From contig CBDCAI010000014.1 of assembly GCA_965213845.1 (NCBI GenBank), forward strand, positions 124,001 to 188,000: DNA of 64,000 bases, given 5' to 3'. Of the stretch, positions 7,713 through 16,830 are shown in pieces. The position numbers were made by a program, and so were the translations under genes. Source of the DNA: JBBROS01 sp965213845. GTDB lineage: Bacteria; Pseudomonadota; Alphaproteobacteria; Acetobacterales; Acetobacteraceae. Under the pieces are notes generated by a model that made no database searches, was not told the DNA's origin, and saw only the letters and a program-made list of their open reading frames with translations. Every line of letters starts with the position of its first letter. Position 1 is the first letter of the stretch.

Positions 7713-8852
7713 CTAGACCGGCGGCGGAGCCGGCCCCCGCCGCTGGAACGGGTACAGAAATTGCCGCCACATCCCCCGCGGCAACGGCGCCCCCGCCACC
7801 CCATACTGCGCGGGCCACCGATCCCGAGGCATGTGATACGTCCCGAAAATCCGGTCGAGCACCGGCAGATGCGCCGCATAGTTGACGTCGATCGCTTCCC
7901 CCTCGCTTCCATGATGCCAGTGGTGGAACAACGGCGTCGCGAACACCTGCCCCAACCGCCCGAAATCCAGCCCGAAGTTCGAGTGCACCAGCCCCGCCTG
8001 GAACCCGGCCCACACGATATAGCACAGCAGCGGCGTGTCCCCCGCCCCCAGGATGAAAGCCGGCAGCATCACCGCCGTCCGCGTCACCAAGGGCTCCAGG
8101 AAATGCAGCCGAGACCCCGCCATCCAGTCCATCCGCTCAACGCTGTGATGCACCGCATGGAACCGCCACAGGAACGGCACCTCATGCATCGCCCGGTGCG
8201 TCGCATACTCCATCAGGTCCGCCGTGATCAGCACCACAACGAACTGCACCACCCCCGGCAAGGACCGGAACCACCCCTGCAGCCCCGCATTGATCGTCCA
8301 CGAGAACAACGCCGGCACCGCCCGCACCCCCACGAACAGGAACACCCCGATCACCAGGTGGTTGAACACGAAATACCGCCCGTCCTGCCAGAACCCCGGC
8401 CGCAACACCGGCTGATCCCGCCGATGCGGCACGATCTTCTCCAAGGCGATGAACACCGCCGCCGAAGCCAGCAAATCCAGAATGAACCAGTCCAGCCCGA
8501 TATACCCCGGCACATCATACCGAGGCCCCACAGCAACCGAACTCCCGCCCAGATACATCGCCACCAACGTCAGCAATATTCCCAGAGACCCCAACCGCTT
8601 CTGCCGATTCAAAACGAACGTCAGCCCCCCGAACCCGGCCGAAAACACCATCCCCGCCGCCAACAACCGCCGCAACACCCCCAGATCGTACCCGGCCCGA
8701 AGCGAAGGCGTCGTCAAGTAATCCGGAAACATGAAACAAAGCACCGCCAGGACACTCAAGACGCCCAGAGCAACCGACAGATACCCACTGATCCGCCCAT
8801 CCCCCACCACCAAAGGCCGATCCCGCTCATCCAACCCCATCGAATCCTCCAA
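7713..8852 (-). CDS. Sterol desaturase / fatty acid hydroxylase family membrane protein
   Basis: The protein is up to 379 residues (an internal Met at residue 5 is an alternative start). It has about six hydrophobic segments and the His clusters of the family: THRAMHEV, FHAVHHS, and FHHWHHGSEG followed by NYAAH. These bind a di-iron centre that hydroxylates or desaturates lipids, carotenoids or sterols in the membrane. The substrate is unknown. The gene lies antisense between atpG and atpD, splitting the ATP synthase operon. Its codons end mainly in G or T, the strand mirror of its neighbours, so the local skew acts on it too and it is not a very recent arrival. Confidence 0.88.
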   Translation of the reverse strand: MEDSMGLDERDRPLVVGDGRISGYLSVALGVLSVLAVLCFMFPDYLTTPSLRAGYDLGVLRRLLAAGMVFSAGFGGLTFVLNRQKRLGSLGILLTLVAMYLGGSSVAVGPRYDVPGYIGLDWFILDLLASAAVFIALEKIVPHRRDQPVLRPGFWQDGRYFVFNHLVIGVFLFVGVRAVPALFSWTINAGLQGWFRSLPGVVQFVVVLITADLMEYATHRAMHEVPFLWRFHAVHHSVERMDWMAGSRLHFLEPLVTRTAVMLPAFILGAGDTPLLCYIVWAGFQAGLVHSNFGLDFGRLGQVFATPLFHHWHHGSEGEAIDVNYAAHLPVLDRIFGTYHMPRDRWPAQYGVAGAPLPRGMWRQFLYPFQRRGPAPPPV

Positions 8853-8946
8853 CCCGTTGCACCGTCACCACCCCTCGACCCGACCAGCCCCGCCACCGAG
8901 CGCCCGCCACCCCGACCCGCAGCCCACATTAGCCGAAAAACCCCGA

Positions 8947-8974
8947 CCACGAAGACGCGAAGGCCACAAAGACC
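8947..8974 (+). repeat. CACGAAG-type repeat cluster 1
   Basis: Degenerate copies of an 8-9 base CCACGAAG/CGCGAAGG/CCACAAAG unit run in tandem, the first of three clusters in the atpD spacer. Confidence 0.5.
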
Positions 8975-9176
8975 GACGTCTCTCACGGCGGCTGCGAACC
9001 GAGCAAGGCGCCGATCCCCCCAACCGGTTCCTCTCCGAAAATGCACCCGCCACGATCCGGCCCCGATCCCCGCCACCTTGGAAATCACCCCACCAAACCC
9101 CACCCAAACACCTGGCAATGTTACGGAGAAGGGCAGGAGCCTCAATCAAACCCAAATCGCCCCTCGCCCAAAACAG

Positions 9177-9208
9177 CCACGAAGCCACGAAGCCACGAAG
9201 TCACGAAA
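9177..9208 (+). repeat. 8-bp tandem repeat CCACGAAG, four units
   Basis: Three exact CCACGAAG units are followed by TCACGAAA. The array lies 261 bases before atpD. A two-unit degenerate relative is at 9289-9304. It could be slippage-generated DNA or a binding array; nothing shows which. Confidence 0.75.
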
Positions 9209-9288
9209 GATCGACAGGCCACGACCCGCAGCTCCATGTCCTCCCCGACTCCGGGGTCCCCCTCCTTCCTGTTGGAACCCAGGTCGAG

Positions 9289-9304
9289 CCACGAAGCCAA
9301 GAAG
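9289..9304 (+). repeat. CACGAAG-type repeat cluster 3
   Basis: CCACGAAG is followed by CCAAGAAG, the same unit and orientation as the array at 9177-9208. Confidence 0.5.
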
Positions 9305-9468
9305 CACGGCAGCCACCCCCCACGCCTCGAAAAAAACCAGCCGAACCCTCGCCTTTTCCCAACCACCCCTGTATGACGCCCCCCATCGCATCGGCGGCCA
9401 TCCAAGGCCTCACCCAAGGCACGACCACCAGGGCCAGCCCCTGAACGGAACACGAGGAACACCACGAC

Positions 9469-10899
9469 ATGGCGAAGAACAACGTCGGTAAAGTCACCCA
9501 GGTGCTCGGCGCCGTCGTCGACGTCCAGTTCGAAGGCGAGCTCCCCTTCATCCAGAACGCCCTCATCGCCAAGAACGGCGACGCCAACCTCGTCCTCGAA
9601 GTCGCCCAGGAACTCGGCGAGAAGACCGTCCGCTGCATCGCCATGGACGCCACCGAAGGCATGGTCCGCGGCTCCGAGGTCATCGACACCGGCGCCCCCA
9701 TCAGCGTCCCCGTCGGCCCCGAGACCCTCGGCCGCATCCTCAACGTCATCGGCGAGCCCATCGACGACCGCGGCCCCGTCGGCGAAAAGATGCGCTATCC
9801 CATCCACCGCCCCGCCCCCTCCTTCGAGGACCAGGCCACCTCCGCCGAGATCCTCGTCACCGGCATCAAGGTCATCGACCTCCTCGCCCCCTACCTCAAG
9901 GGCGGCAAGATCGGCCTTTTCGGCGGCGCAGGCGTCGGCAAGACCGTGCTCATCCAGGAACTCATCAACAACATCGCAAAGGGCCACGGCGGCGTCTCCG
10001 TCTTCGCCGGCGTCGGCGAGCGCACCCGCGAAGGCAACGACCTGTATCACGAGATGGTCGACGCCGGCGTCATCAAGCTTGGCGAAGGCACCACCGAAGG
10101 CTCCAAGGTCGCCCTCGTCTACGGACAGATGAACGAGCCGCCGGGCGCCCGCGCCCGTGTCGCCCTCTCCGGCCTCAGCCTCGCCGAATACTTCCGCGAC
10201 GAGGAAGGCCAGGACGTCCTCTTCTTCGTGGACAACATCTTCCGCTTCACCCAGGCCGGCGCCGAAGTCTCGGCCCTCCTCGGCCGCATTCCGTCCGCCG
10301 TCGGATACCAGCCCACGCTCGCCACCGACATGGGCGCCCTCCAGGAACGCATCACGAGCACCAAGAAGGGCTCCATCACCTCGGTCCAGGCCATCTACGT
10401 TCCCGCCGACGACCTCACCGACCCGGCGCCCGCCACCTCCTTCGCCCATCTCGACGCCACAACCACGCTCAACCGCGCCATCTCCGAAAAAGGCATCTAC
10501 CCCGCCGTCGACCCCCTCGACAGCACCAGCCGCGCCCTCGAGCCCCGCATCGTCGGCGACGAACACTACGCCGTCGCCCGTGAGGTCCAGCGCGTCCTTC
10601 AGACCTACAAGTCCCTCCAGGACATCATCGCCATTCTCGGCATGGACGAGCTGTCCGAAGACGACAAACTCGTCGTCGCCCGCGCCCGCCGCATCGAGAA
10701 GTTCCTCAGCCAGCCCTTCCACGTCGCCGAGGTCTTCACCGGCAGCCCGGGCATCTTCGTCCCCGTCGCCGACACCGTCCGCTCCTTCAAGGAGATCATC
10801 GACGGCAAGCACGACAACCTCCCCGAAGCCGCCTTCTACATGGTCGGAACCATCGAGGACGCCATCAAGAAGGCCGAGTCGATGAAGGTGGCTGCGTAA
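9469..10899 (+). CDS. atpD: ATP synthase F1 subunit beta
   Basis: The 476-residue catalytic subunit. Walker A GGAGVGKT is at about residues 152-159, followed by the catalytic GERTREGNDLYHEM and the Walker B-type strand DVLFFVDN. It hydrolyses or makes ATP in the membrane-bound complex with AtpA, AtpG, AtpH and AtpC. It is separated from atpHAG by an antisense gene and must have its own promoter. atpC starts 1 base after its stop. Confidence 0.98.
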   Translation: MAKNNVGKVTQVLGAVVDVQFEGELPFIQNALIAKNGDANLVLEVAQELGEKTVRCIAMDATEGMVRGSEVIDTGAPISVPVGPETLGRILNVIGEPIDDRGPVGEKMRYPIHRPAPSFEDQATSAEILVTGIKVIDLLAPYLKGGKIGLFGGAGVGKTVLIQELINNIAKGHGGVSVFAGVGERTREGNDLYHEMVDAGVIKLGEGTTEGSKVALVYGQMNEPPGARARVALSGLSLAEYFRDEEGQDVLFFVDNIFRFTQAGAEVSALLGRIPSAVGYQPTLATDMGALQERITSTKKGSITSVQAIYVPADDLTDPAPATSFAHLDATTTLNRAISEKGIYPAVDPLDSTSRALEPRIVGDEHYAVAREVQRVLQTYKSLQDIIAILGMDELSEDDKLVVARARRIEKFLSQPFHVAEVFTGSPGIFVPVADTVRSFKEIIDGKHDNLPEAAFYMVGTIEDAIKKAESMKVAA

Positions 10900-10900
10900 C

Positions 10901-11308
10901 GTGCCCACCCTGCTCGAAATCGTGAGCCCCGACCGGCTGCTCCTCTCGCAGCCGGTCGACATGGCCGTCATCCCCGCCGCCGAAGGTGAGATGGGCGTCA
11001 TGCCCGGCCACAGCCCCATGATCGTCCTGCTCCGCGGCGGCACCATCGTCCTGCACGAGGGCGGCCAGCCCACCAGCCGTCTCTTCGTCTCCGGCGGCTT
11101 CGCGGAGATCACGCCGGAGCGCTGCACCGTCCTCGCCGACGAAGCCATCCCCGTCGCCGAAGTCTCCCGCGCCCTGGCCGAGACCCGGCTCGTCGCAGCC
11201 CAGGCCGAACTCGCCGCCGTCGACAAGATGGACGTTCCCGCCATCGACGCCGCCATGGCCCGGATCCAGTCCGCCGAAGCCATGATCGCCGCCGCCGGCG
11301 CCGCCTGA
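10901..11308 (+). CDS. atpC: ATP synthase F1 subunit epsilon
   Basis: The 135-residue epsilon subunit, which couples rotor to F0 and inhibits hydrolysis. It has the N-terminal beta-sandwich typical of the family (EIVSPDRLLLSQPVDMAVIPAAEGEMGVMPGHSPM) in two parts, then the helical hairpin with ALAETRLVAAQAEL. The start is GTG, 1 base after the atpD stop, so it is coupled to atpD. It ends the second atp segment. Confidence 0.95.
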   Translation: MPTLLEIVSPDRLLLSQPVDMAVIPAAEGEMGVMPGHSPMIVLLRGGTIVLHEGGQPTSRLFVSGGFAEITPERCTVLADEAIPVAEVSRALAETRLVAAQAELAAVDKMDVPAIDAAMARIQSAEAMIAAAGAA

Positions 11309-11434
11309 CCGTCACCCAACGGCAACACTTCCGTCACACGCCACAGCGCCGGGGCAACCTCACCCCGCGCGGCAGCCCGCGGTGTCGTATGATCCCCCCA
11401 TGCCGAATCCCTCGATGACCCGTCCTTACCCGCA

Positions 11435-12259
11435 ATGAAGCACTGGTCGCTCGACGACGTCACCTGGTCCGACTTCCAGCCAGGCCAGGTCGACCCGGAG
11501 ATCGTCTCCCTCGTCAAAGCCGCCGCCATGGTCGAGCGCAACGGCGTCGACTACGCCGTCTACCTCGGCCGCGTCTTCCTCGACGACCCCGACTTCCGCG
11601 TCGCCGCCGACAACTGGGCCGTCGAGGAGGTCCAGCACGGCGACGCCCTCGGCCGCTGGGCCATGCTCGCCGACCCCACCTGGGACTTCGAGCATGCCTT
11701 CGCCCGCTACCGCGCCGGCTACAAGCTCCCGCTCGACGCCGACGCCTCCATCCGCGGCAGCCGCACTGGCGAGCTCATCGCCCGCTGCATGGTCGAAACC
11801 GGCACCAGCAGCTACTACACCGCCCTGGCCGAAGCGACCGGCGAGCCCGTCCTGCAACAGGTCTGCCGCCTCATCGCCGCTGACGAGTACCGCCACTTCA
11901 AGCTGTTCTACGACCACATGAAACGGTATCTTGCCCGGGAGAAACTCGGCATCCTCAGCCGCCTGCGCATCGCCGCCGGCCGCATCACCGAAAGCGAGGA
12001 CGACGAGCTCGCCTACGCCTATCACTGCGGCAACGAGCCCGAGGACATGGTCTACCGCCACGAACGCTGCATCGCCGCCTACATGGCCCGCGCCATCGGC
12101 TTCTACCGCCCGCGCCACATCGAACGCGCCGTCGGCATGATCCTCAAATCCGTCGGCCTCCCCCCTCGCGGCCGCCTCTCCGACGCCGCCGCCAAGCTGT
12201 TCTGGCGCGCCCTCCAACGCCGCCGCCGCAAGTTCGGCGCCGAGTTGGCCGCCGCCTGA
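11435..12259 (+). CDS. Ferritin-like di-iron protein (acyl-ACP desaturase-like fold)
   Basis: The protein is 274 residues and largely helical, with two carboxylate/His iron motifs: MVERNG...EEVQHG in the first half and ETGTSS...DEYRHFKLF in the second. This E...ExxH pair twice over is the ferritin-like di-iron core shared by rubrerythrins, ribonucleotide reductase R2 and acyl-ACP desaturases. The wide spacing fits the last better. The C-terminus is Arg-rich (RALQRRRRKFG). Substrate and reaction are not known. It sits just before accB-accC, the acetyl-CoA carboxylase pair, which loosely suggests fatty-acid modification; that is inference only. Confidence 0.75.
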   Translation: MKHWSLDDVTWSDFQPGQVDPEIVSLVKAAAMVERNGVDYAVYLGRVFLDDPDFRVAADNWAVEEVQHGDALGRWAMLADPTWDFEHAFARYRAGYKLPLDADASIRGSRTGELIARCMVETGTSSYYTALAEATGEPVLQQVCRLIAADEYRHFKLFYDHMKRYLAREKLGILSRLRIAAGRITESEDDELAYAYHCGNEPEDMVYRHERCIAAYMARAIGFYRPRHIERAVGMILKSVGLPPRGRLSDAAAKLFWRALQRRRRKFGAELAAA

Positions 12260-12264
12260 CCCGA

Positions 12265-12741
12265 ATGGACCGCATGCTCCTCGACCCCGACACCATCCAA
12301 CGCCTCGCAACCATCCTGAAGGAGACCGGTCTCACGGAGATCGAGCTCCAGGACGGCAACGCACGCCTCCGCCTCGTTCGCGCACATGCCAGCGCCACCC
12401 CGGCCCCGCAGCCCGCCTACGCCCCGCCCCCCGCCGCTGCCCCGGTCACCCCGCCCATCGCCCCAGCCCCGGACATCCCCCCCGAGGGCGCCATCACCAG
12501 CCCCATGGTCGGCATCGCCTACCTCGCCCCGGAGGCCGGCGCCCCGCCCTACGTCACCCTCGGCCAGGCCGTCACCGCCGGCCAGACGCTGATGCTCATC
12601 GAGGCCATGAAGACCTTCAACCAGATCAAGGCCCCCCGCGCCGGCACCGTCACCCAGATCCTCGTCACCCCCGGCGCCCCCGTCGAATACGGCCAACCCC
12701 TCCTGGTCCTCGCCCCGCTGACCTCGCCGACCGCAGCCTGA
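12265..12741 (+). CDS. accB: Biotin carboxyl carrier protein of acetyl-CoA carboxylase
   Basis: The protein is 158 residues. The biotinylated lysine lies in EAMKTFNQI (Lys about residue 116), and the surrounding PMVGIAYLAPE and VTPGAPVEYGQPLLVL form the biotinyl hammerhead. An Ala/Pro-rich linker (about residues 45-75) joins it to a short N-terminal helix region. It shuttles CO2 from biotin carboxylase to the carboxyltransferase in the first step of fatty acid synthesis. EAMKTF instead of the common EAMKMM is a minor variation. accC starts 1 base after its stop. Confidence 0.96.
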   Translation: MDRMLLDPDTIQRLATILKETGLTEIELQDGNARLRLVRAHASATPAPQPAYAPPPAAAPVTPPIAPAPDIPPEGAITSPMVGIAYLAPEAGAPPYVTLGQAVTAGQTLMLIEAMKTFNQIKAPRAGTVTQILVTPGAPVEYGQPLLVLAPLTSPTAA

Positions 12742-12742
12742 A

Positions 12743-14088
<1,346 letters not shown>

Positions 14089-14092
<4 letters not shown>

Positions 14093-14553
14093 CGCAGCCG
14101 CGTCGCGTCCAAGGCCCCCTGCAGCGTGTAAGCCGCCGCCAGACCATCGACCACGGCCGCCCGCCGCCTGCGCGACACGTCCGCCTCGATCAGCATCCGG
14201 TTCACCGCGGCACTCGACAGCCGCTCGTCCCACAAGGCAGCGGGCAGGGCGGTCCGGTCGGACAACGCCAGCGCCCAATCCCGCGCCGCCTGCGCCGCCG
14301 GGCCCATGCTGCCGTCCATGGACAACGGATAGCCCACGACGAGGCCCCCCACGCCCTGCGCCCGCCCGATCGCCAGCACCGCATCGGCCACGGCCCCCAG
14401 CTTGCCCCGCGCCAACGCGCCATAGGGCGACGCCAGCATCAGCCCCACATCCGACAGCGCGACCCCGATCGTCTTGGACCCGGGGTCCAAGCCCAGCACC
14501 CGCTGCCCGCGCACCAGCCCGGCCCGAAGCTCCGCCATGTTGATCAAGGCCAT
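14089..14553 (-). CDS. ruvX: Putative pre-16S rRNA nuclease / Holliday-junction resolvase-like, YqgF family
   Basis: The protein is about 154 residues with an RNase H-like fold. GLDPGSKTIGVALSD carries the first acidic residue, VVGYPLSMDGSMG follows, and DERLSS has the later acidic residue; a final DG motif (VVDGLAAAY) completes the set. Family members process the 5' end of 16S rRNA in E. coli. I take the ATG at 14553; a GTG at 14568 and an ATG at 14538 are possible. It is convergent with accC and divergent from gatC. Confidence 0.88.
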
Positions 14554-14600
14554 GCGCGCCGGTATCACACCGCCTGATCCCGCAACACAAGGCCCCCTGC

Positions 14601-14888
14601 ATGTCGCTCGACCCCGCGACCGTCCGCCGCATCGCCAAGCTCTCGCGCCTGCATCTGGACGATGCCGAAATCCCCCGCCTGCAGGGTGAGCTGAACGCCA
14701 TCCTGGGCTGGATCGAGCAGCTGAACGCGGTGGACGTGGACGGCGTGGAGCCGCTGACCGGCGCCGCCGTCATGGCCATGCGCCTGCGGGACGACGTCGT
14801 CACCGATGGCGGCCAGCAGGAAGCCGTGCTGGCCAACGCGCCCGACCGCGCGGGCGTGTTCTACGCCGTGCCGAAGGTCGTGGAATGA
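14601..14888 (+). CDS. gatC: Asp-tRNA(Asn)/Glu-tRNA(Gln) amidotransferase subunit C
   Basis: The 95-residue small subunit wraps around GatA and GatB and stabilises the complex. Family hallmarks are VRRIAKLSRLHLDD, LNAILGWIEQLNAVD, VEPLT and the C-terminal NAPDRAGVFYAVPKVVE. Its stop overlaps the gatA start (ATGA). Leucine codons switch from CTC to CTG here, marking the end of the skewed region to the left. Confidence 0.95.
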   Translation: MSLDPATVRRIAKLSRLHLDDAEIPRLQGELNAILGWIEQLNAVDVDGVEPLTGAAVMAMRLRDDVVTDGGQQEAVLANAPDRAGVFYAVPKVVE

Positions 14889-16348
14889 TGATGACCCTTT
14901 TCCAGGCCCGCGACGCCCTGCGCCGCCGCGAGCTCAGCGCCCTCGAACTGACCCGCAGCCACCTCGACGCCATCGAACGCCTCGACCCCCAGCTCAACGC
15001 CTTCATCACCGTGACGCCCGAGCGCGCGCTGCACCAGGCCGAGGCAGCGGACGCCCGGCGCGCCCAGGGCGAGGACGCCCCGCTGCTCGGCATCCCGCTC
15101 GCCAACAAGGACCTGTTCTGCACCAAAGGCGTCCGCACCACGGCCGGAAGCCGCATCCTCGAACCCTTCATGCCCCCCTACGAGAGCACGGTCACCGCCA
15201 ACCTCCTGCGCGACGGGGCCGTGTTCCTCGGCAAGACCAACCTCGACGAGTTCGCGATGGGCTCGTCCAACATGACTTCGGCCTTCGGTCCCGTCACCAA
15301 TCCCTGGACCCGGGAAGACGGAGCGAAACTGGTTCCCGGCGGCTCCTCCGGCGGGTCCGCGGCCGCCGTCGCGGCGGGCCTGGCCCTGGGCGCCACGGGC
15401 ACGGACACCGGCGGGTCCATCCGCCAGCCCGCCGCCTTCTGTGGCATCGTCGGCATGAAGCCCACCTATGGCCGCTGCTCCCGCTGGGGCGTCGTCGCCT
15501 TCGCATCCAGCCTGGACCAGGCCGGCCCCTTCGCCCGCACGGTGGAGGACGCCGCCATCCTGCTCGGCAGCATGGCCGGGTTCGACCCGAAGGACAGCAC
15601 CTCGTCCGAGCGCCCGGTCCCGGATTTCGCCGCTGCCTGTGCCCGGGGCGTCAAGGGCCTGCGCATCGGCATCCCCCGGGAATACCGCAGCGAGGGCCTG
15701 GCGCCCGAGATCGCGGCACTCTGGGATCAGGGCCTGGCCTGGCTGCGCGAGCAAGGCGCCGAAACGGTCGACGTCTCCCTGCCGCATACCCGATACGGCC
15801 TCGCCACCTACTACATCGTCGCCCCGGCGGAAGCCTCCTCCAACCTCGCCCGCTACGACGGCGTCCGCTACGGTGCCCGCGTCGAGGGCGCCGACCTGGT
15901 CCAGCTGTATGAGCGCACCAGGGCCGCCGGCTTCGGCGCCGAGGTGCAGCGGCGGATCATGATCGGAACCTATGTGCTCAGCGCCGGCTACTACGACGCC
16001 TATTACCTCCGGGCGCAGAAGGTCCGGGCCCTGATCCTGCGTGACTTCACCGAGGCGTTCCGGACCGTGGACGCCCTGCTGACCCCGACCGCCCCCACCG
16101 CCGCCTTTGCTCAGGGCGAGAACATGGCCGACCCGGTGACCATGTACCTCAACGACCTCTACACCGTCCCAGCCAGTCTCGCCGGCTTGCCCGGCCTCTC
16201 GATCCCTGCCGGGCTCGACCATCACGGCCTGCCGCTCGGCCTGCAGGTCCTGGGACGGCCCTTCGACGAGGAAACGGTTTTCGCCGTCGGTGCAGCGATC
16301 GAGCGGGCGGCACGGTTCACGGCGCAGCCGCAACGGAGGGCGTCATGA
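14885..16348 (+). CDS. gatA: Asp-tRNA(Asn)/Glu-tRNA(Gln) amidotransferase subunit A
   Basis: The 487-residue amidase-signature enzyme frees ammonia from glutamine for the transamidation of misacylated tRNA. The catalytic Lys-cisSer-Ser triad is visible: NKDLFC (Lys about 74), GGSSGGSAAAVA (Ser about 153) and TDTGGSIRQPA (Ser about 177). It overlaps gatC by 4 bases at its start and the unknown gene by 4 bases at its end. Three near starts (ATGATGATG) exist. Confidence 0.97.
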   Translation: MMMTLFQARDALRRRELSALELTRSHLDAIERLDPQLNAFITVTPERALHQAEAADARRAQGEDAPLLGIPLANKDLFCTKGVRTTAGSRILEPFMPPYESTVTANLLRDGAVFLGKTNLDEFAMGSSNMTSAFGPVTNPWTREDGAKLVPGGSSGGSAAAVAAGLALGATGTDTGGSIRQPAAFCGIVGMKPTYGRCSRWGVVAFASSLDQAGPFARTVEDAAILLGSMAGFDPKDSTSSERPVPDFAAACARGVKGLRIGIPREYRSEGLAPEIAALWDQGLAWLREQGAETVDVSLPHTRYGLATYYIVAPAEASSNLARYDGVRYGARVEGADLVQLYERTRAAGFGAEVQRRIMIGTYVLSAGYYDAYYLRAQKVRALILRDFTEAFRTVDALLTPTAPTAAFAQGENMADPVTMYLNDLYTVPASLAGLPGLSIPAGLDHHGLPLGLQVLGRPFDEETVFAVGAAIERAARFTAQPQRRAS

Positions 16349-16830
16349 CGGTGCCCGATCTCCAGCACAAGACGGAGAAGGAACTCCGCCAGCTGATCGA
16401 AAACTACGAGAAGAAGGGCAGGGGGGACGAACCCTTGTGCCAGGAGGCACGCAGACTGCTTTCGGCCAGGGTTCTGGGCGGGCTGACCGTGGCCGGTGCA
16501 TTGCCGGTGATCCTTCAGGCAGCCAAGGACGGCCGGTTCATCGACTACGGGACAGTCGCTGCCGCCTGTGGAGTGCCCTGGAACAAGGCCTATCGGCAGA
16601 TGGGCGTCCTGCTGGGCGAGGTGGTGAACCATGCGACAGGCAAGGGTTGGCCGATGCTCAGCGCGATCGTCGTGAACAGGCCCAACCTCAAGACCGGGAA
16701 GATGAACCCGGCCACCTTGGCCGGGTTCATCGCGAAAGCGCGGGAGCTGGAGGCCGACATCGGGGACGAGGCAGCGTTCCTCGAGAAAGAACAACAGATG
16801 GTCTTCGCGTGGGGACGCAGCCAAGCATGA
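16345..16830 (+). CDS. Unrecognised protein coupled between gatA and gatB
   Basis: The protein is 161 residues and soluble, with a Lys/Glu-rich start (KTEKELRQLIENYEKK). A middle part reads like a small winged-helix unit (FIDYGTVAAACG, NKAYRQMGVLLGEVV, then WPMLSAIVVNRPNLKTGKM), followed by an acidic helix ending in MVFAWG. I do not recognise a named family. Both ends overlap neighbours as ATGA, so ribosomes should pass gatA, this gene and gatB in turn. Codon use differs from its neighbours, with AGA/AGG arginine and TTG leucine, pointing to acquisition by transfer. A regulatory, defence-like or unrelated cargo role are all possible. Confidence 0.8.
   Translation: MTVPDLQHKTEKELRQLIENYEKKGRGDEPLCQEARRLLSARVLGGLTVAGALPVILQAAKDGRFIDYGTVAAACGVPWNKAYRQMGVLLGEVVNHATGKGWPMLSAIVVNRPNLKTGKMNPATLAGFIAKARELEADIGDEAAFLEKEQQMVFAWGRSQA

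Larger units (their letters stand above)
8853..9468. other. 616-bp spacer upstream of atpD with short tandem repeats
   Basis: I see no convincing gene here: open frames on both strands lack family patterns and a coding-like composition. The stretch is C-rich and relatively A-rich on the top strand and holds three clusters of a CCACGAAG unit. It must contain the promoter for atpD-atpC, because the upstream gene runs the other way, but I cannot fix -35/-10 boxes. It may also hold the promoter of the divergent desaturase gene. Confidence 0.6.

Noticed and set aside
9177..9304. Possible CRISPR array
   Set aside because: The units are only 8 bases and have no spacers, and no cas gene is present.
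7588..9468. Mobile element as the cause of the atp split
   Set aside because: No transposase, integrase, terminal inverted repeats or target duplications could be found around the intruding gene.
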